DNA from: an uncultured Christensenella sp.
GTDB lineage: Bacteria > Bacillota > Clostridia > Christensenellales > Borkfalkiaceae
Reading direction: 5' to 3'
Assembly: GCA_910586365.1 (NCBI GenBank)
Contig: CAJUGP010000075.1
Coordinates: forward strand, 1 to 5,190
DNA: 5,190 bases
Of this stretch, positions 3,368-5,190 are shown piece by piece. Position numbers and translations under genes: made by a program. Position 1 is the first letter of the stretch; each line of letters starts with the position of its first letter. Below the pieces are notes generated by a model. The model did no database searches. It worked only from the letters and a program-made list of their open reading frames with translations, and was not told where the DNA came from.

Positions 3368-5190
3368 TTAAGCGGAAACTTCGGGAAGTTCCACTTTGCC
3401 GATATTGTAATACACGCGGAAGCCAAGATAAGTTTTATCTGCGTAACAGTACCATCCTTCTTGCAGCACGTCGTTGTTGATAACTACGGTTGAGGAATCG
3501 ACCGTTCCGAAGTTTTCGCCGTTCCATTCGTCGCTGTAAGCGTAATGGAACGCGTCGCGGTGATCCGCCGCAAACAGAATTTCCGCCAACGCTTTTTCTT
3601 TGGTAAAATCGGATACCCGCTTTTCCCAAACGCCGCTTTCCGACTGAACGTATTCGTACCAAACCTCTTCCACGCATTCGTAATACGTTCCTTCCTCGCC
3701 GTGGTCGTCGCCCACAAACGCTTTGTTCCCTTCGAAAATCAGTTTATATCCGCCTTCCATTGCGCTGTCGTCCAATGTGCGAACTTCGATCTCGCATTCG
3801 TCGAAATTTGCGATATGGAACATCTTTTTCCAATCTTCTTCCGAATAATCGGGTTGGGGCGAGGGCTTCACACCTTCAACGTTTTCGCCCGGCTTTTCAT
3901 CGGGTTTTGTGTCGGGCTTGCTCCCCTCGCTTTCGCCCGTATTTCCGGAAGAGCCTACTTCGGGAAGCGTAACGTTTGTCGTGCCGACGGAAGAAACTTG
4001 ATACGTAACCGACCCTTCGCTAAACAGCATTTCCACAGACTTCATATTTCCGTTTACCACGATAACGGATACGGTATCCATTTGCACAGGCATAATGTCT
4101 AACGTAATATTTTCCGCAACCCATTTTCCGTCGGTATAAGCGAACGCATCGAACCGATCGTAAAGTATGCCGATCGACTGAGACAGTACCGAGTCGATCG
4201 TAACCGAATCATTTGCTTCCGATTTGCTCCACACCATTTGCGTAGAATCTTTATCTTCGCCTTCTTGGGAAACCAGTTGATATTTGTAATACTTGCCGTT
4301 TTCAATTTGGTAATATTCTACCGAGGTTTGCCCGTTCATTTGCATGGTAAGCTGCATGCGGTTTCCTGCGATCGAACAGGTTTGCGTAATCGTTCCCATT
4401 AAGCCCATATCTATTACGGATTTTACGGTAGAATTGTAATAACGCGAAACGTCGAACGCGCGGTTCCAGCTATCCTTCGTAAGATCTTTATCGCACGGCA
4501 GTTCTTCCTCTTCGCCGTTGATACTGGCCTGCGGAAGAACTACTTCCGTATTGCCGTAATCGTACAGCAAATATGTTATTTTAGCTTGATACTCTTCCCC
4601 CGAATATTCTTGCGTCAATGCGGCAAGTTTTCCGCCCGCAATCTTTATGGAACACTTGCCTTCGTCAAATGTAAAACACGTATATGCGCTTTCCGCTTCG
4701 TTGTATGTAAACATAGAATATGCGCTGCCGATTTCATAAAAATCGCCGAAAAACTCGTCCGGTTCGCACTGCGAAACATCCGATAACGTTTTTACCCAAG
4801 CGGAAGCATCTGTTTCCGATTTTTCGTAAAGCCAATATTTATCGCCCGATTTTTCTTCGTATGCTTCTTCCGTCTGCTCGACTCCGTCTTCTAAAACCCA
4901 ATTATTTACATACCGCTTATCGCCCGTTGTTCGGAAATAGGTTTTATAAAAAGGTTCCTGTTCGGTAGAAACGTAAAGCGAAACGTTACGAAAGGTCGAT
5001 CGCGCAAACGCCGCTTCCCATTGCTCTTTCGTCACTTTTTCCGACTTGATGGTATCGGGATCGGTATCCCCGTCGATCGTGCCCCCTTGCGTTCCGCCGC
5101 CCGTGATTGCTTGGGGAAGAACCACTTCCGTATTACCGTAATCGTACAGCAAATATGTTATTTTAGCTTGATACTCTTCCCCCGAATATT
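3368..5190 (-). CDS. Large repetitive, probably secreted or surface protein (N-terminus outside the window)
   Basis: The frame is open through the right edge, so 606 C-terminal residues are visible and the true start lies beyond it. TTG at 5150-5152 is internal to a repeat and is not the start. The visible part ends one unit, then has three complete units opening with KEQW(EAA)F, KDSW(NRA)F and EEDW(KKM)F. Each unit is a chain of short beta-strand-like stretches with many Tyr, Glu and Gly (KYYKY, KYWLYEK, TYYECVEEVWYEY), and they close with VVLPQA, VTLPEV and VELPEV. Before the last unit lies a Ser/Pro/Glu/Lys linker (SKPDTKPDEKPGE). No transmembrane segment or sorting signal is visible, and the protein ends right after the last unit. 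The composition suggests an exported acidic lipoprotein or wall protein, and the architecture recalls LolA/LppX-like beta-sheet domains of Clostridia. I do not recognise a named family, and any ligand is unknown. Confidence 0.85.
   Translation of the reverse strand, partial: YSGEEYQAKITYLLYDYGNTEVVLPQAITGGGTQGGTIDGDTDPDTIKSEKVTKEQWEAAFARSTFRNVSLYVSTEQEPFYKTYFRTTGDKRYVNNWVLEDGVEQTEEAYEEKSGDKYWLYEKSETDASAWVKTLSDVSQCEPDEFFGDFYEIGSAYSMFTYNEAESAYTCFTFDEGKCSIKIAGGKLAALTQEYSGEEYQAKITYLLYDYGNTEVVLPQASINGEEEELPCDKDLTKDSWNRAFDVSRYYNSTVKSVIDMGLMGTITQTCSIAGNRMQLTMQMNGQTSVEYYQIENGKYYKYQLVSQEGEDKDSTQMVWSKSEANDSVTIDSVLSQSIGILYDRFDAFAYTDGKWVAENITLDIMPVQMDTVSVIVVNGNMKSVEMLFSEGSVTYQVSSVGTTNVTLPEVGSSGNTGESEGSKPDTKPDEKPGENVEGVKPSPQPDYSEEDWKKMFHIANFDECEIEVRTLDDSAMEGGYKLIFEGNKAFVGDDHGEEGTYYECVEEVWYEYVQSESGVWEKRVSDFTKEKALAEILFAADHRDAFHYAYSDEWNGENFGTVDSSTVVINNDVLQEGWYCYADKTYLGFRVYYNIGKVELPEVSA
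3377..3847 (-). repeat. Repeat unit C (C-terminal) of the repetitive protein
   Basis: About 157 residues, from YSEEDWKKMF to VELPEV, separated from unit B by a flexible Pro/Lys/Glu linker encoded at 3848-3955. It keeps the W-x-x-x-F opening, the WYEYVQSESGVWEK strand pair and the DAFHYAY segment. It is shorter than units A and B, and is followed only by Ser-Ala and the stop. Confidence 0.7.
3956..4486 (-). repeat. Repeat unit B of the repetitive protein
   Basis: About 177 residues, from DLTKDSWNRAF to VTLPEV. It shares the opening W-x-x-x-F signature, the central GKYYKY strand, the DRFDAFAY segment (compare DEFFGDFYE in unit A and HRDAFHYAY in unit C), and the V-x-LP ending. Elsewhere it is well diverged from its neighbours, so it is an older copy than the unit A pair. 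Confidence 0.7.
4526..5038 (-). repeat. Repeat unit A of the repetitive protein
   Basis: About 171 residues, from KVTKEQWEAAF to VVLPQA. The unit contains WVLEDG, KYWLYEKSE, an aromatic/acidic stretch around DEFFGDFYE, and the terminal KITYLLYDYGNTEVVLPQA. The partial unit at the window edge ends with the same residues, so the complete units are part of a longer array. Confidence 0.75.
4529..4608 (-). repeat. Near-identical DNA repeat, inner copy
   Basis: Compared with 5111-5190, 76 of 80 bases agree, and the last 55 (4554-4608 against 5136-5190) are identical. The two copies are 582 bp (194 codons) apart. Identity at silent positions points to recent duplication or gene conversion of the unit. 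Confidence 0.9.
5111..5190 (-). repeat. Near-identical DNA repeat, outer copy, cut by the window edge
   Basis: This is the partner of the copy at 4529-4608, and the identical tract runs right up to the last base. The window thus ends inside a duplicated stretch, and the homology very likely continues beyond it. Confidence 0.9.

Noticed and set aside
3352..3392. Competing short hairpins around the stop of the minus-strand gene (AAGTTTTCC with GGAAACTT, and GGAAACTT with AAGTTCC)
   Set aside because: Stems have bulges, there is no T-run on either strand at the right place, and a much better terminator lies about 85 bases further on.
3545..4102. Plus-strand 185-codon frame inside the repetitive protein gene
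   Set aside because: It lies antisense to repeat units with clear internal protein repeats, and its own translation shows no matching repeat pattern or domain.
4171..4200. Perfect 9-bp inverted repeat CGATCGACT/AGTCGATCG
   Set aside because: It lies inside coding sequence of a conserved-type repeat unit. CGATCG is frequent in this gene through its Ile, Asp and Arg codons, so I treat it as chance.
1..5190. CRISPR arrays, tRNA or rRNA genes, riboswitches
   Set aside because: No regularly spaced short repeats, no cloverleaf-like or rRNA-like sequence, and no recognisable riboswitch core were seen. The only repeats are within the surface-protein gene.

Overview
The window looks like bacterial DNA from a Firmicutes (Clostridia-like) genome or metagenome contig. 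The grounds are a MobV-type relaxase, a Tn4451/TnpX-type large serine recombinase, strong AGGAGG-like ribosome binding sites, and codon use mixing A-rich codons with GCG, CGA and CGC. No rRNA or tRNA is present, so the assignment stays at that level.

Positions 1 to about 3365 are the right-hand part of a mobilizable or integrative element, all on the + strand. They hold a MobV/Pre-family relaxase (40-1233), a perfect-consensus sigma-70 promoter (1271-1299) driving a 72-residue ribbon-helix-helix-like protein (1346-1564), and a large serine recombinase (1652-3232). Relaxase and recombinase together fit an element that is nicked and transferred with a helper's conjugation machinery and then integrates. 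The small DNA-binding protein would be the natural repressor or relaxosome accessory. The element's left part and cargo lie outside the window, and its right end probably falls in the 135-bp gap at 3233-3367.

Three things in the element are odd. First, the reading frames of the relaxase and the recombinase both begin, by homology and by Shine-Dalgarno spacing, at ATA where ATG is expected (40 and 1652), each inside the hexamer ATTATA. The small regulator between them has ATTATG. Second, the recombinase lacks the first ~100 residues of its family, including the nucleophilic serine. In their place, in frame, is a stretch resembling a TnpW-type transposon protein. Third, the relaxase has Glu and Gln at two positions where the reference MobV enzyme MobM has its catalytic and one metal-binding histidine. 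Either the element is decaying with frames still intact, or it belongs to a divergent, deliberately low-expressed lineage.

Positions 3368-5190 carry a convergent minus-strand gene, open at the right edge, for a large repetitive and probably secreted or surface protein. It is built of about 160-195-residue units, each starting with a [ST]-x-E/D-x-W-x-x-x-F signature and ending in V-x-LP. Two unit ends are nearly identical in DNA sequence, and the window stops inside that duplicated tract.
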